Part shown: in pieces, positions 1 through 7,867 of the stretch | Layout: every line of letters starts with the position of its first letter | Numbering within the stretch: position 1 is the stretch's first letter | From: an uncultured Chryseobacterium sp. | GTDB lineage: Bacteria > Bacteroidota > Bacteroidia > Flavobacteriales > Weeksellaceae | NCBI RefSeq assembly: GCF_936933875.1 | Contig: NZ_CAKZIK010000001.1 | Location: forward strand, 1 to 36,103 | Length of the DNA stretch: 36,103 nt | Direction: 5' to 3' | Notes under the pieces: generated by a model | What the model was told of the DNA's origin: nothing | What the model saw: the letters and a program-made list of their open reading frames with translations, nothing else | The model's database searches: none | Program-made: the position numbers and the translations under genes

Positions 1-2099
1 TTCCGATCTGCAGCATCACCAACTTTAAGTCCATCAAGGTATAAAGTCTGCGTTCCAACAACTGTATTAGTGTTATCATCTATAAAGGTTGCAGTAGGAT
101 TTCCTTTGTAGTACCAGTCACCAACAGAAACCATACCGTTAACTGTTACAAAATTAGCAGGCTTAACGTTGAAATCTAATTCAATTCCTCTGTGAACCTC
201 TTCAATTCCAAGCATGTTAGCAACATAGTTTACGTTGTTCACCCTTGAAGTAACTCTTCTGTAGATATCATCCCAAGAAGTTGTATAAAGGTTTAAGTTT
301 GCATTGAAGATGGCAGATCTGAAACCGTAACCAAATTCGTAAGAGGTAATCTTTTCATTTGTCAAACCAGGATTAACATCATTTCTGTTATTCAAGAATA
401 CCGCTCCGAAGAAAGGCTGTCTTTCGTAATAACCAGCGTTTACAAAAACGTTGTGATGTTCGTTAATATTATAGTTTGCACCTCCTTTTACGTTGAAGCC
501 AACCAAGTCAACTTTTTCTGATTCCTGTTGATCAGGAGTGTAAAGCATATAATCAATTCTTTGGAATGCCTGATTAGAAACCGATCCCTGAACGAATGCT
601 GATAACGCGTCGTTGGTATATTCTACCTGAGCAAATCCACCAAGCCAGTTTACGATACCGTCATTGCTGTATCCAGCCTGATCTTTGATGTCGTTAGTTT
701 TTCCGCCGAAAGGATTCCAGTTAGGAGTTGATGCGAAAATGTTGGTGATTACGTTTGGTTTGTTGTTGATATTACTTGTATCTGTATATCTTGAGTTTCC
801 AAGAAGATCAGAAAGGATTCTGTAGTGCATTCCTTCATATCTTCTACCGTCAAAACCAATTGTTGCGTTAAGGTTATCGCTGAATTTGTGATTTAAGCTG
901 GTAATTAAACCAAACCAGTTATGTGAGTTAATAGAAGCTCTTCTTACAATTCCGTTGCTGCTTGTTGCAGAGAATGGGGTTTTATTTACCGCACCAAAAT
1001 CTGCTACTACACCTCCTTGATTCCATGTTACAATGTCATCAAATCTGATCAAACCGTCTGCAGTTCTTGGAAGAGCCGTGTAACCTTTACCGTTAATTCT
1101 TCCGAAATCTCCGGAACCGCCACCTCTACCAAAAGATGCGTAAGCAACTGAATTTAATTTTGTAGCATCATTAAATTTCCAGTCCCAGTTTAATGACATT
1201 ACCGGTTTATGGTAATAGTTAGTTGTCATTGAATACTGTTCACCGTTTAAATAACCCCAGTTTTGGTTATATCTTCTGTTCGGTTCATCTTCAGTACCGC
1301 CAAACTTGATATAATCTGATATTTTAGATTGGAAAGATCTTTGGTTGTGCCATTGTGGAGCACCAGTAATTGTAAACTGTAGATCATGTTTAGTATTCGG
1401 TTGGAAACCTAAAGCAAAATAATAGTTATACCCTTCGAAATCGGTTCCGTCTGCATACATTGCACCTGCAGTTCTACTCATTAAGAATGAAGAAGACCAT
1501 CCCGATTCGCTTTTACCAGTATTATAAGAGAATAATGCTTTGTGATATCCGTCGTTACCAACACTAATAGTTACATTTCCTGCTCTCTTTTTGTCCGCAG
1601 CTCTTGTAAGTACGTTAATCGTACCACCTACTGAAGCAATAGCCAATTTAGATGAACCTAGTCCTCTTTGTACCTGCATTGCAGAAGTTACATCAGAAAG
1701 ACCAGCCCAGTTTGACCAGTAAACAGCACCATTTTCCATGTCGTTTACCGGCACACCATTAATCATTACAGCAGTATTTCTTTGGTCGAAACCTCTAACG
1801 TTAATTCTTGAGTCACCAAATCCACCTCCAGATTTTGTTGCATAAACAGAAGGAGTAGTGTTCAAAATTTCTGGGAATTCCTGGTTACCCAATTTTTCAA
1901 CGATTACTGCTTCTTTAATAGTGGAAACTGCAACCGGAGTTTTTCTGTCTTTTGCGATATCCGCAACACCAGTAAGAACAACTTGGTCAATTTCTCTGTC
2001 GTTCTGTACACTGTCATTTACCTGTGCATAATACACACTTGCAGTAGATAGTGTAATAACTACCGTAAGCATCGATTTTTTCAAAGGTTTGAAATTCAT
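1..2099 (-). CDS. TonB-dependent outer-membrane receptor, 3' end cut by window edge
   Basis: This open frame runs from an ATG at 2097-2099 to the left edge, about 699 codons, without a stop. Residues 1-26 are a signal peptide ending at Y-Y-A-Q. After a short linker containing E-I-D-Q-V-V-L-T-G, a TonB plug domain covers roughly residues 50-165, with recognisable R-I-N-V-R-G-F and M-I-N-G-V-P-V-N-D segments and a final S-V-G-G-T-I-N-V. The rest is aromatic-rich beta-barrel sequence. Members of this family use TonB energy to import large or scarce substrates across the outer membrane; the substrate cannot be read from the sequence. There is no carboxypeptidase-regulatory-like domain before the plug. 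No SusD-like partner is visible, but it would lie beyond the edge. The last two or three residues at the edge may be adapter-derived (see findings). Confidence 0.93.
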   Translation of the reverse strand, partial: MNFKPLKKSMLTVVITLSTASVYYAQVNDSVQNDREIDQVVLTGVADIAKDRKTPVAVSTIKEAVIVEKLGNQEFPEILNTTPSVYATKSGGGFGDSRINVRGFDQRNTAVMINGVPVNDMENGAVYWSNWAGLSDVTSAMQVQRGLGSSKLAIASVGGTINVLTRAADKKRAGNVTISVGNDGYHKALFSYNTGKSESGWSSSFLMSRTAGAMYADGTDFEGYNYYFALGFQPNTKHDLQFTITGAPQWHNQRSFQSKISDYIKFGGTEDEPNRRYNQNWGYLNGEQYSMTTNYYHKPVMSLNWDWKFNDATKLNSVAYASFGRGGGSGDFGRINGKGYTALPRTADGLIRFDDIVTWNQGGVVADFGAVNKTPFSATSSNGIVRRASINSHNWFGLITSLNHKFSDNLNATIGFDGRRYEGMHYRILSDLLGNSRYTDTSNINNKPNVITNIFASTPNWNPFGGKTNDIKDQAGYSNDGIVNWLGGFAQVEYTNDALSAFVQGSVSNQAFQRIDYMLYTPDQQESEKVDLVGFNVKGGANYNINEHHNVFVNAGYYERQPFFGAVFLNNRNDVNPGLTNEKITSYEFGYGFRSAIFNANLNLYTTSWDDIYRRVTSRVNNVNYVANMLGIEEVHRGIELDFNVKPANFVTVNGMVSVGDWYYKGNPTATFIDDNTNTVVGTQTLYLDGLKVGDAADR

Positions 2100-2135
2100 A
2101 TAGCTTTATATTAATTAGAATTAATTTTCACGCCG

Positions 2136-2143
2136 CAAAAATA
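2136..2143 (-). promoter_or_regulatory. Proximal -7 box (TATTTTTG) of the TonB receptor gene
   Basis: On the minus strand the octamer fits the Bacteroidota -7 consensus TAnnTTTG and lies 36 bases before the receptor start codon. The nearest upstream TTG is 26 bases away, longer than the usual 17-23, so the -33 element is poor. This is a plausible promoter with an unusual spacer. Confidence 0.45.
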
Positions 2144-2161
2144 ATCGTAAAAAATAAAAGC

Positions 2162-2202
2162 TATATTAACAAAATGTTAATAATTAAAATTTTGTTAATA
2201 TA
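2162..2202. repeat. 14-bp perfect inverted repeat upstream of the TonB receptor
   Basis: The left arm TATATTAACAAAAT (2162-2175) and right arm ATTTTGTTAATATA (2189-2202) are exact reverse complements, separated by 13 bases. The repeat lies just upstream of the proximal -7 box and downstream of a second box at 2263-2270. It could be an operator for a dimeric regulator or a hairpin in a longer leader. No T-tract follows, so it does not look like a terminator. Confidence 0.75.
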
Positions 2203-2262
2203 ACCTATAAATTCGCTGATTATCAGTCAATTTTGCTGCTTTTTCTTGGTTTATTTCGCTGG

Positions 2263-2270
2263 CAAAGATA
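2263..2270 (-). promoter_or_regulatory. Distal -7 box (TATCTTTG) upstream of the TonB receptor gene
   Basis: A perfect TAnnTTTG on the minus strand in the 230-base gap after nadC. Transcription from here would give a leader of about 155 bases carrying the inverted repeat at 2162-2202. I see no TTG at the expected -33 distance. Confidence 0.4.
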
Positions 2271-2329
2271 TAAAAAGTTTGTTAAAAAAAGCCTAAAAAA
2301 TTATTTTTTACATAATTGTTGTAAGGTGC

Positions 2330-3190
2330 CTATTTTATTGCTTTCAGACTGATATCGATGTTTTCGGCTGAGTGTGTTAAAGCGCCTGCAGAAATGTACG
2401 TAACGCCTGTTGAAGCCACTTCTTTCAGCATTTCTCGAGTAATTCCACCCGAAGCTTCACTTTCAATTTTTCCGTCAATGAGTTTTACTGCTTTTTTCAT
2501 CGTCGGAACATCCATATTGTCGAGCATAATTCGGTCTGCTTTTGCTTTGATGGCTTCCTGTACTTCTTCAAGACTTCTGGTTTCAACTTCTATTTTGAGT
2601 TTTAGTTTATTTTTCTTCACATAATCTTTCGCCATTCTCACTGCATTGGTGATGCTCCCGTTATAATCAATGTGGTTGTCTTTCAACATAATCATGTCGT
2701 ATAAACCATAACGGTGATTGGTTCCGCCACCAATTGCAACTGCCCATTTTTCACAGATCCTGAAATTCGGTGTTGTCTTTCTTGTATCTAACAATTTTGT
2801 TTTTGTTCCTACCAATCGGGAATCCCAGTCATGCGTTAAAGTTGCAATACCGCTCATTCTTTGCATGCAGTTCAAAACCAGTCTTTCTGTTTGAAGGATA
2901 GATTGAGCTTTTCCACTGACAATGAATGCGATATCACCATATTTTGCAGCTTCGCCATCTTTAATCAGCACCTCAACTTTCATGTTTTTGTCGAAAGTTT
3001 TAAAGATAAATTCAGCCAACTCAACGCCGGCAACAATACAGTCTTGTTTGATGATGCATCTTGCTTTCTGTTCTAAATCTTTCGGAATCGTGGAAAGAGT
3101 AGAATGGTCTCCATCTCGGATGTCTTCTTCGAGAGCGGCAGTTATAAATTCTTTTAAAGCTTTATCGGTAACGTATGACGGACGTTTCAT
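2330..3190 (-). CDS. nadC: Nicotinate-nucleotide pyrophosphorylase (carboxylating)
   Basis: Quinolinate phosphoribosyltransferase converts quinolinate and PRPP to nicotinate mononucleotide, CO2 and pyrophosphate, the last step specific to de novo NAD synthesis. The ATG at 3188-3190 gives 286 residues, the usual length. The open frame extends 21 codons upstream to a TTG, but that extension is low-complexity and not expected in the family. Visible motifs are Q-T-E-R-L-V-L-N near residues 100-107, L-D-T-R-K-T-T-P near 134-141 and M-L-K-D-N-H-I near 168-174, which contribute the substrate-binding Arg, Lys and His residues. It lies 83 bases downstream of nadB on the same strand and is probably co-transcribed with it. 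nadA is not in the window. Confidence 0.95.
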   Translation of the reverse strand: MKRPSYVTDKALKEFITAALEEDIRDGDHSTLSTIPKDLEQKARCIIKQDCIVAGVELAEFIFKTFDKNMKVEVLIKDGEAAKYGDIAFIVSGKAQSILQTERLVLNCMQRMSGIATLTHDWDSRLVGTKTKLLDTRKTTPNFRICEKWAVAIGGGTNHRYGLYDMIMLKDNHIDYNGSITNAVRMAKDYVKKNKLKLKIEVETRSLEEVQEAIKAKADRIMLDNMDVPTMKKAVKLIDGKIESEASGGITREMLKEVASTGVTYISAGALTHSAENIDISLKAIK

Positions 3191-3273
3191 AGAGTTTTTT
3201 TTGAAATTGTTTGAAATTTTTCGAGGTTTACAGAAATTATATGATTTTTTCAAAGTTGAAAATTCACCCTTGC

Positions 3274-4875
3274 TTAATCATTATTTATCGTCAAAGGTTT
3301 AGTTGCCAAATCTTTATTGTAGAAACTTCCCTTGTTTTCCTTCATCTGCATAGATTGTTTGATGATGAGGTACGAAATATTCACCAAATTTCTCAGTTCT
3401 GAAAGTTGAGGAGAAAGCAGGTTGAAGTTATACAGTTCGGTTACGGCTTCATATATTTCGCGCTGTTTCTTCTTGGCAAGTTCAAGTCGGTCATTGCTTC
3501 TTACAATCGCCACCAAATCGCTCATCATTTCTTGTAATTGTTTGCGCAGATAAGACACCATCACCATTTCGGGCATCATTCTCATGCCTTCATCGTTCCA
3601 TTCCGGAACGGCTTGTAAATCATTGAAGTTGAAATCATTAACCTTTAAAAGTTCTACGGTTTTCATCGCGGCATTATGTCCGAAAACTAAACCTTCCAAC
3701 AGGGAATTTGAAGCCAAACGGTTCGCGCCGTGAAGTCCGGAATTCGTGCATTCACCCACTGCGAAAAGATTTTTGATGGAGCTTTGTCCTTCCATATCGG
3801 TTTCAATTCCGCCCATTAAATAATGACACGCCGGAACTACCGGAATAAGTTGCGTAAACGGATCGATTCCTTCATCAACACATTTTTGATAAATATTCGG
3901 GAAATGTTCCTTGAATTTTTCATGATCCATATGTCGGCAATCCAAACCAACATATTCATCACCGCTGATTTTCAGTTCGTTATCAATGGCTCTTGCCACG
4001 ATGTCACGTGAAGCCAGTTCTTCACGCTCATCATATTTGTGCATGAAAGGTGCTCCGTCTTTGGTGCGAAGTTTTGCGCCGTCACCACGAACAGCTTCAG
4101 AAATCAAAAACAGCATTCCATCACGTTTCGAGTACATCGCAGTTGGATGAAACTGATAATACTGCATGTTCGAAACTTTTCCACGAGCTCTGTGTACAAA
4201 CGCGATTCCGTCTCCGGTTGCAATGATAGGATTCGTGGTGTTTTTATAAACATGTCCGGCTCCTCCTGTAGCAACGAGTGTTATTTTCGCCGTAATTTTT
4301 TTGATTTTTTTATTTCGTTCATCCAAAATATAGGCTCCATAACAACTTGTGGCTTCAGTATCCCAATCTTTTCCGGGAACGTGGTGTTGAGTTATAAGGT
4401 CGATAACATAATGATGATCAAGCATTTCGATGTTTGGAGATTTTTTGATGGTCTCCAAAAGTGCGCGCTCAATTTCAGCTCCTGTAATATCTTTGTGATG
4501 AACAATACGGTTTTCTGTATGTCCGCCTTCACGGCCGAGTTTGAAATCGCCGTCGTTTTCTTTGTCGAATTGCGTTCCCCAATCTACGAGTTCCTTAAAT
4601 CTTGCCGGACCTTCTTTGATGACCATTTCTACGACATCACGCTTGTTTTCTCCGTCTCCGGCACGCATCGTGTCATCAATATGTTTCTGAAAATTATCGT
4701 TGTCGAAATCGGTTACTACAGCGAGTCCTCCTTGAGCATATTTCGTGTTGCTCTCGTCTTCATCGGCTTTGGTAACGATGGTAATTTTGGTGTCGGGAAG
4801 CTGCTCTGCAATTTTTATCGCATAGGAAAGCCCGGAAATTCCGGAACCGATAACCAATACATCTGCTTTAATCAT
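3274..4875 (-). CDS. nadB: L-aspartate oxidase
   Basis: This FAD-dependent cytoplasmic enzyme oxidises L-aspartate to iminoaspartate, which quinolinate synthase (NadA) condenses to quinolinate. The 533-residue length is normal. Residues 10-16 (G-S-G-I-S-G-L) form the FAD-binding Rossmann loop. K-Y-A-Q-G-G at 45-50, Q-F-H-P-T-A at 241-246, the R290 region (L-A-S-R-D-I-V), H351 and L-H-G-A-N-R-L-A-S-N-S-L-L-E-G near 381-395 are typical of the succinate dehydrogenase/fumarate reductase flavoprotein family and its aspartate oxidase branch. It is the first gene of the nadB-nadC pair. No clean TAnnTTTG precedes it; the nearest candidate on the minus strand is TACTTTTA. Confidence 0.96.
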   Translation of the reverse strand: MIKADVLVIGSGISGLSYAIKIAEQLPDTKITIVTKADEDESNTKYAQGGLAVVTDFDNDNFQKHIDDTMRAGDGENKRDVVEMVIKEGPARFKELVDWGTQFDKENDGDFKLGREGGHTENRIVHHKDITGAEIERALLETIKKSPNIEMLDHHYVIDLITQHHVPGKDWDTEATSCYGAYILDERNKKIKKITAKITLVATGGAGHVYKNTTNPIIATGDGIAFVHRARGKVSNMQYYQFHPTAMYSKRDGMLFLISEAVRGDGAKLRTKDGAPFMHKYDEREELASRDIVARAIDNELKISGDEYVGLDCRHMDHEKFKEHFPNIYQKCVDEGIDPFTQLIPVVPACHYLMGGIETDMEGQSSIKNLFAVGECTNSGLHGANRLASNSLLEGLVFGHNAAMKTVELLKVNDFNFNDLQAVPEWNDEGMRMMPEMVMVSYLRKQLQEMMSDLVAIVRSNDRLELAKKKQREIYEAVTELYNFNLLSPQLSELRNLVNISYLIIKQSMQMKENKGSFYNKDLATKPLTINND

Positions 4876-4921
4876 AATGGTAATTAAAGTATAAAAGTAA
4901 GGAATTTTGAGGTTTTAAACT

Positions 4922-5551
4922 TTACAAAAACTTAAACAGTTTTTCGTCCGGTTTTCTTACTTTTTTCATGTTTTGGAAAGGGTCGTCTTCTGCACGGTAA
5001 CCTAAAGCTAAAGTCACAGAAACATGCTCTTTTTCAGTATCTAGTTCCAAAATATCATTGATAATTTCAGATTTGAAACCTTCCATCGGACACGAATCTA
5101 CATTTTCCAAAGCCGCAGCAAACATCAGGTTTCCGAGAACAATATAAGCCTGTTTTTCATTCCACGAAATGGTTGTTTTTTCATCATGGAGGCCTGTATA
5201 ATGATTGATGCTGTTTCGGAAACGCTCCAAATTTTCAACAGGAATGCTTCTTACTTCAGAAATATGCTTGAAATAACCTTCAATATAGCTTTCATCAATT
5301 GTTTTCTTAGAAACGATCACTACCAAATGAGAACATGTTGAAACCTGCGATGGATTGATGAAAGCCGGAACCAGTTTTTCTTTCATGGCTTCAGTTTCAA
5401 CCACAAAAATTTTGTACGGTTGCAAACCCAATGAACTGGCCGAAAGTTTGGCGGCTTCCAGAATATTTTTTAAAGTTTCCTGAGGAATTTTTTTCTCTTG
5501 AGCGAATTTCTTTACAGAATATCTTTTTTGTAATGCTTCTACGTAATTCAT
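4922..5551 (-). CDS. NAD(P)H-dependent FMN nitroreductase family protein
   Basis: The 209-residue protein has the nitroreductase fold signature at its N terminus: an R-Y-S-V-K-K-F segment at residues 10-16 that binds FMN phosphate, then A-A-K-L-S-A-S-S-L-G-L-Q-P-Y near 33-46. It resembles NfsB-type oxidoreductases, which reduce nitroaromatics, quinones or flavins using NAD(P)H; the physiological substrate is unknown. It is a single gene with its own promoter: TATCTTTG ends four bases before the ATG, and a heptad-repeat array lies at the -33 region. Its stop is 46 bases before the nadB start on the same strand, so some read-through into nadB is possible. Confidence 0.88.
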   Translation of the reverse strand: MNYVEALQKRYSVKKFAQEKKIPQETLKNILEAAKLSASSLGLQPYKIFVVETEAMKEKLVPAFINPSQVSTCSHLVVIVSKKTIDESYIEGYFKHISEVRSIPVENLERFRNSINHYTGLHDEKTTISWNEKQAYIVLGNLMFAAALENVDSCPMEGFKSEIINDILELDTEKEHVSVTLALGYRAEDDPFQNMKKVRKPDEKLFKFL

Positions 5552-5555
5552 CTTT

Positions 5556-5563
5556 CAAAGATA
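5556..5563 (-). promoter_or_regulatory. -7 box TATCTTTG four bases from the nitroreductase start
   Basis: A perfect TAnnTTTG is followed by four bases and then the ATG at 5549-5551, predicting an mRNA with almost no leader. A TTG (-33) lies 23 bases upstream, supplied by the proximal unit of the heptad array at 5583-5610. Confidence 0.65.
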
Positions 5564-5582
5564 TGGAAAAGCGGGATGTGGA

Positions 5583-5610
5583 TTGTCAATTGTCAGTTGT
5601 CAATTGTGAA
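5583..5610. repeat. Four tandem heptads of the TTGTCAA type
   Basis: Four contiguous 7-base units (TTGTCAA, TTGTCAG, TTGTCAA, TTGTGAA) fill the middle of the rnhA-nitroreductase gap. On the minus strand they read TTGACAA-like words and provide the -33 TTG of the nitroreductase promoter. Similar short strings are, from memory, frequent between genes in flavobacterial genomes. Confidence 0.8.
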
Positions 5611-5644
5611 TTTTGAGATAGTCTTTATCCAATTACTATTCACT

Positions 5645-6127
5645 TTAAAACAAACTGTCCGGATTGGGGTTCTCGAAAAATTCATCGGTTTCCAAAGCTG
5701 AAGATTGTGATGCTTTCACAGCGAGTTGGTCACAGATTTCATTTTCGGGATGTCCGGCGTGACCTTTAATCCAATGAAAAGTAGGGTTGTGCTTTCGGTA
5801 AAGCGGATAAAAACGTTTCCACAAATCCGGATTTTTTACTTTTTCGAATCCTTTTTTCACCCACCCAAAAAGCCATTTCTGGTTAATAGCATCCGAAACA
5901 TATTTGGAATCTGTAAAAACATGGATGTCATTGTCCGGAGATTTCAGTTTTTCCAAAGCGACAATCACCGCCAAAAGTTCCATGCGGTTGTTGGTGGTTT
6001 TACGGTACCCTTTGGAAAAAGTTTTTTGATAATTTTTTTCGGGAACGCGCATCAAGATTCCATAACCTCCTTTTCCCGGGTTTCCGCTGCAAGCTCCGTC
6101 TGTGTAAATTTCGATTCTTAAACTCAT
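5645..6127 (-). CDS. rnhA: Ribonuclease HI
   Basis: This enzyme cleaves the RNA strand of RNA-DNA hybrids and helps remove primers and R-loops. The 160-residue protein has the full catalytic set: D10 (I-Y-T-D-G-A-C-S-G-N-P-G), E50 (N-N-R-M-E-L), D73 (F-T-D-S-K-Y), H123 (K-G-H-A-G-H) and D133. It is a short type 1 enzyme without an N-terminal hybrid-binding domain. Only three bases separate its start from the dnaB stop, so the two are almost certainly co-transcribed. Confidence 0.97.
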   Translation of the reverse strand: MSLRIEIYTDGACSGNPGKGGYGILMRVPEKNYQKTFSKGYRKTTNNRMELLAVIVALEKLKSPDNDIHVFTDSKYVSDAINQKWLFGWVKKGFEKVKNPDLWKRFYPLYRKHNPTFHWIKGHAGHPENEICDQLAVKASQSSALETDEFFENPNPDSLF

Positions 6128-6130
6128 GTT

Positions 6131-7729
6131 TTAGAATGCAAAATCATCATCTTCCTCAAAATCATTCATCGAAGAACCGGAAAGTCCTTTAAAATTCGAA
6201 TTATCCGGCAAATCAAAAGCTGCACCCGGATCAATGGTGGTTTTAATTCTGTCGAAACCGCTTGGTGTACTTTGTTCACCAAAATTGGAAGGTTGATAAC
6301 CAAAACTGTTTCCAAACAAATCCAAATCAGCAAACTTTGCAATATTTTTGTGGAAAGACATTCTTACATCTGCGGTAGCACCGTTTCTGTGTTTTGCGAT
6401 GATTAATTCAGCCTGATTTTCAGTTGAACTTTCTCCGCCGTCTTCGTCATTATCCCACGTCATAATTTTATAATATTCCGGACGGAAAATAAACGAAACA
6501 ATATCCGCATCCTGCTCAATTGCTCCGGATTCACGAAGGTCAGAAAGTTGTGGGCGTTTTCCGGGACGCGTTTCCACACTTCTTGATAGCTGCGAAAGCG
6601 CAATAACAGGAACATTCAGTTCTTTTGCAATAGCTTTTAATGAACGGGAAATGGTTGCGATTTCCTGTTCACGGTTTCCGCCGCCTTTTCCACCGCTGTT
6701 TGCGGTCATCAGCTGAAGATAATCGACCATGATAATTTTCACGCCATGCTGCATCACCAATCTTCTGCATTTTGCGCGGAAATCAAAAACTGAAAGTGAA
6801 GGTGTTTCATCAATATATAAAGGAGCGTTTTCAAGTTCGGAAACGTTGGAAAACAAACGCTGCCATTCTTCGTCGCTCATTTGTCCTTTTCTCAATTTTT
6901 CTGAAGAAATGCCGGTTTCAGACGCAATCATCCTTGTAATCAACTGTACAGATGCCATCTCGAGAGAGAAAAGCGCCATTGGAATTTTGTGCTGAACTGC
7001 AATATTTCTCGCCATCGAAAGCAGAAACGCGGTTTTACCCATCGCAGGACGTGCTGCAATAATAATAAGGTCAGAATTTTGCCAACCTCCGGTTTCTTTA
7101 TCGATATCACGGAAACCTGATGGAATTCCGGAAAGACCTTCTTTGTCTTTTAAAGATTTAATGGTGTCAATCGCTTGTTTTACCAAGGAATTTGCGGTGT
7201 CGAAACCTTTTTTGATGGTTCCGTTCGTGATTTCGAAAAAGCTCTGTTCGGCTTTATCCAACAATTCGAAAACGTCGGTAGATTCTTTATAGGAACTGTC
7301 GATAACGTTTGCGGAAACGTTAATCAAACTTCTTAAAATAAATTTTTCGAGAATGACACGAACATGGTATTCAATATGTGCGCTAGAAGAAACGCCCATC
7401 GTTAAATCAATAATATAATGGTCGCCTCCTGCAAAACCGAGTTTTCCTTCTTTTTTCAGTTCCTGTATCACCGTCATCATATCCACAGGATGATTTCCTT
7501 CGAACAGTTTGGTAATGGCTGTAAAAATAACCTGATGTCTTGGGTCGTAAAAAACCTCAGGCGTTAAGAGATCAATGGAATAATCCAGCCCTTTTTTATC
7601 AATAAGAAAAGTTCCGATAACTAATTTTTCGAAATCTACTGCATTGGGCGGCATTTTGCCGTCTGAAATTGAAAGTTCCTTCGCAAAATTACCGTGAATC
7701 AAAGACGATAATGTTTCCTTCTGTGTCAT
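6131..7729 (-). CDS. dnaB: Replicative DNA helicase DnaB
   Basis: The hexameric 5'-3' helicase unwinds DNA at the replication fork and recruits primase. The 532 residues comprise an N-terminal DnaB domain (about 30-130), a linker helix and a RecA-like ATPase domain (about 200-470). The Walker A loop A-R-P-A-M-G-K-T-A is near 226-234 and the Walker B segment I-I-M-V-D-Y-L-Q-L near 332-340. The sequence is uninterrupted, so there is no intein. The C-terminal tail is acidic (E-E-D-D-D-F-A-F). A perfect -7 box TATCTTTG ends four bases before the ATG, predicting a leaderless transcript that continues into rnhA. Confidence 0.97.
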   Translation of the reverse strand: MTQKETLSSLIHGNFAKELSISDGKMPPNAVDFEKLVIGTFLIDKKGLDYSIDLLTPEVFYDPRHQVIFTAITKLFEGNHPVDMMTVIQELKKEGKLGFAGGDHYIIDLTMGVSSSAHIEYHVRVILEKFILRSLINVSANVIDSSYKESTDVFELLDKAEQSFFEITNGTIKKGFDTANSLVKQAIDTIKSLKDKEGLSGIPSGFRDIDKETGGWQNSDLIIIAARPAMGKTAFLLSMARNIAVQHKIPMALFSLEMASVQLITRMIASETGISSEKLRKGQMSDEEWQRLFSNVSELENAPLYIDETPSLSVFDFRAKCRRLVMQHGVKIIMVDYLQLMTANSGGKGGGNREQEIATISRSLKAIAKELNVPVIALSQLSRSVETRPGKRPQLSDLRESGAIEQDADIVSFIFRPEYYKIMTWDNDEDGGESSTENQAELIIAKHRNGATADVRMSFHKNIAKFADLDLFGNSFGYQPSNFGEQSTPSGFDRIKTTIDPGAAFDLPDNSNFKGLSGSSMNDFEEDDDFAF

Positions 7730-7733
7730 TCCA

Positions 7734-7741
7734 CAAAGATA
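7734..7741 (-). promoter_or_regulatory. -7 box TATCTTTG four bases from the dnaB start
   Basis: A perfect TAnnTTTG on the minus strand is followed by four bases and the dnaB ATG. No TTG is seen at the usual -33 distance. Same geometry as five other genes in this window. Confidence 0.6.
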
Positions 7742-7867
7742 GAATTTTCAGAATTTTACGAGCGTTAATGTGTAGAATAATATTAAAAAATTTTCTACCG
7801 CAATAAGCAAAGGAGTTAGCCCAAGATTGTGGTTGTTAATAAAATTGGAAAACTTTTTTTGCTTAAA

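Noticed and set aside
3191..3253. N-terminal extension of nadC from a TTG start
   Set aside because: It adds 21 low-complexity residues not expected in the family; the ATG at 3188-3190 gives the normal 286-residue enzyme.
2358..3302. Plus-strand open frames opposite nadC and nadB
   Set aside because: They have low-quality protein sequence with no motifs and lie fully antisense to clear enzyme genes. The same applies to other antisense frames over mfd, the glycosyltransferases and the dehydrogenase.
5583..5610. CRISPR-like array
   Set aside because: Units are 7 bases with no spacers and no cas genes nearby; it is a simple tandem repeat.
6131..7729. Intein in DnaB
   Set aside because: The ATPase domain is continuous through Walker A and Walker B at normal length (532 residues).
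7804..7865. TAAGCAAA...TTTGCTTA inverted repeat after the MFS gene as a terminator
   Set aside because: The 8-base arms are 46 bases apart and no T-tract follows on the minus strand, so it is probably chance.
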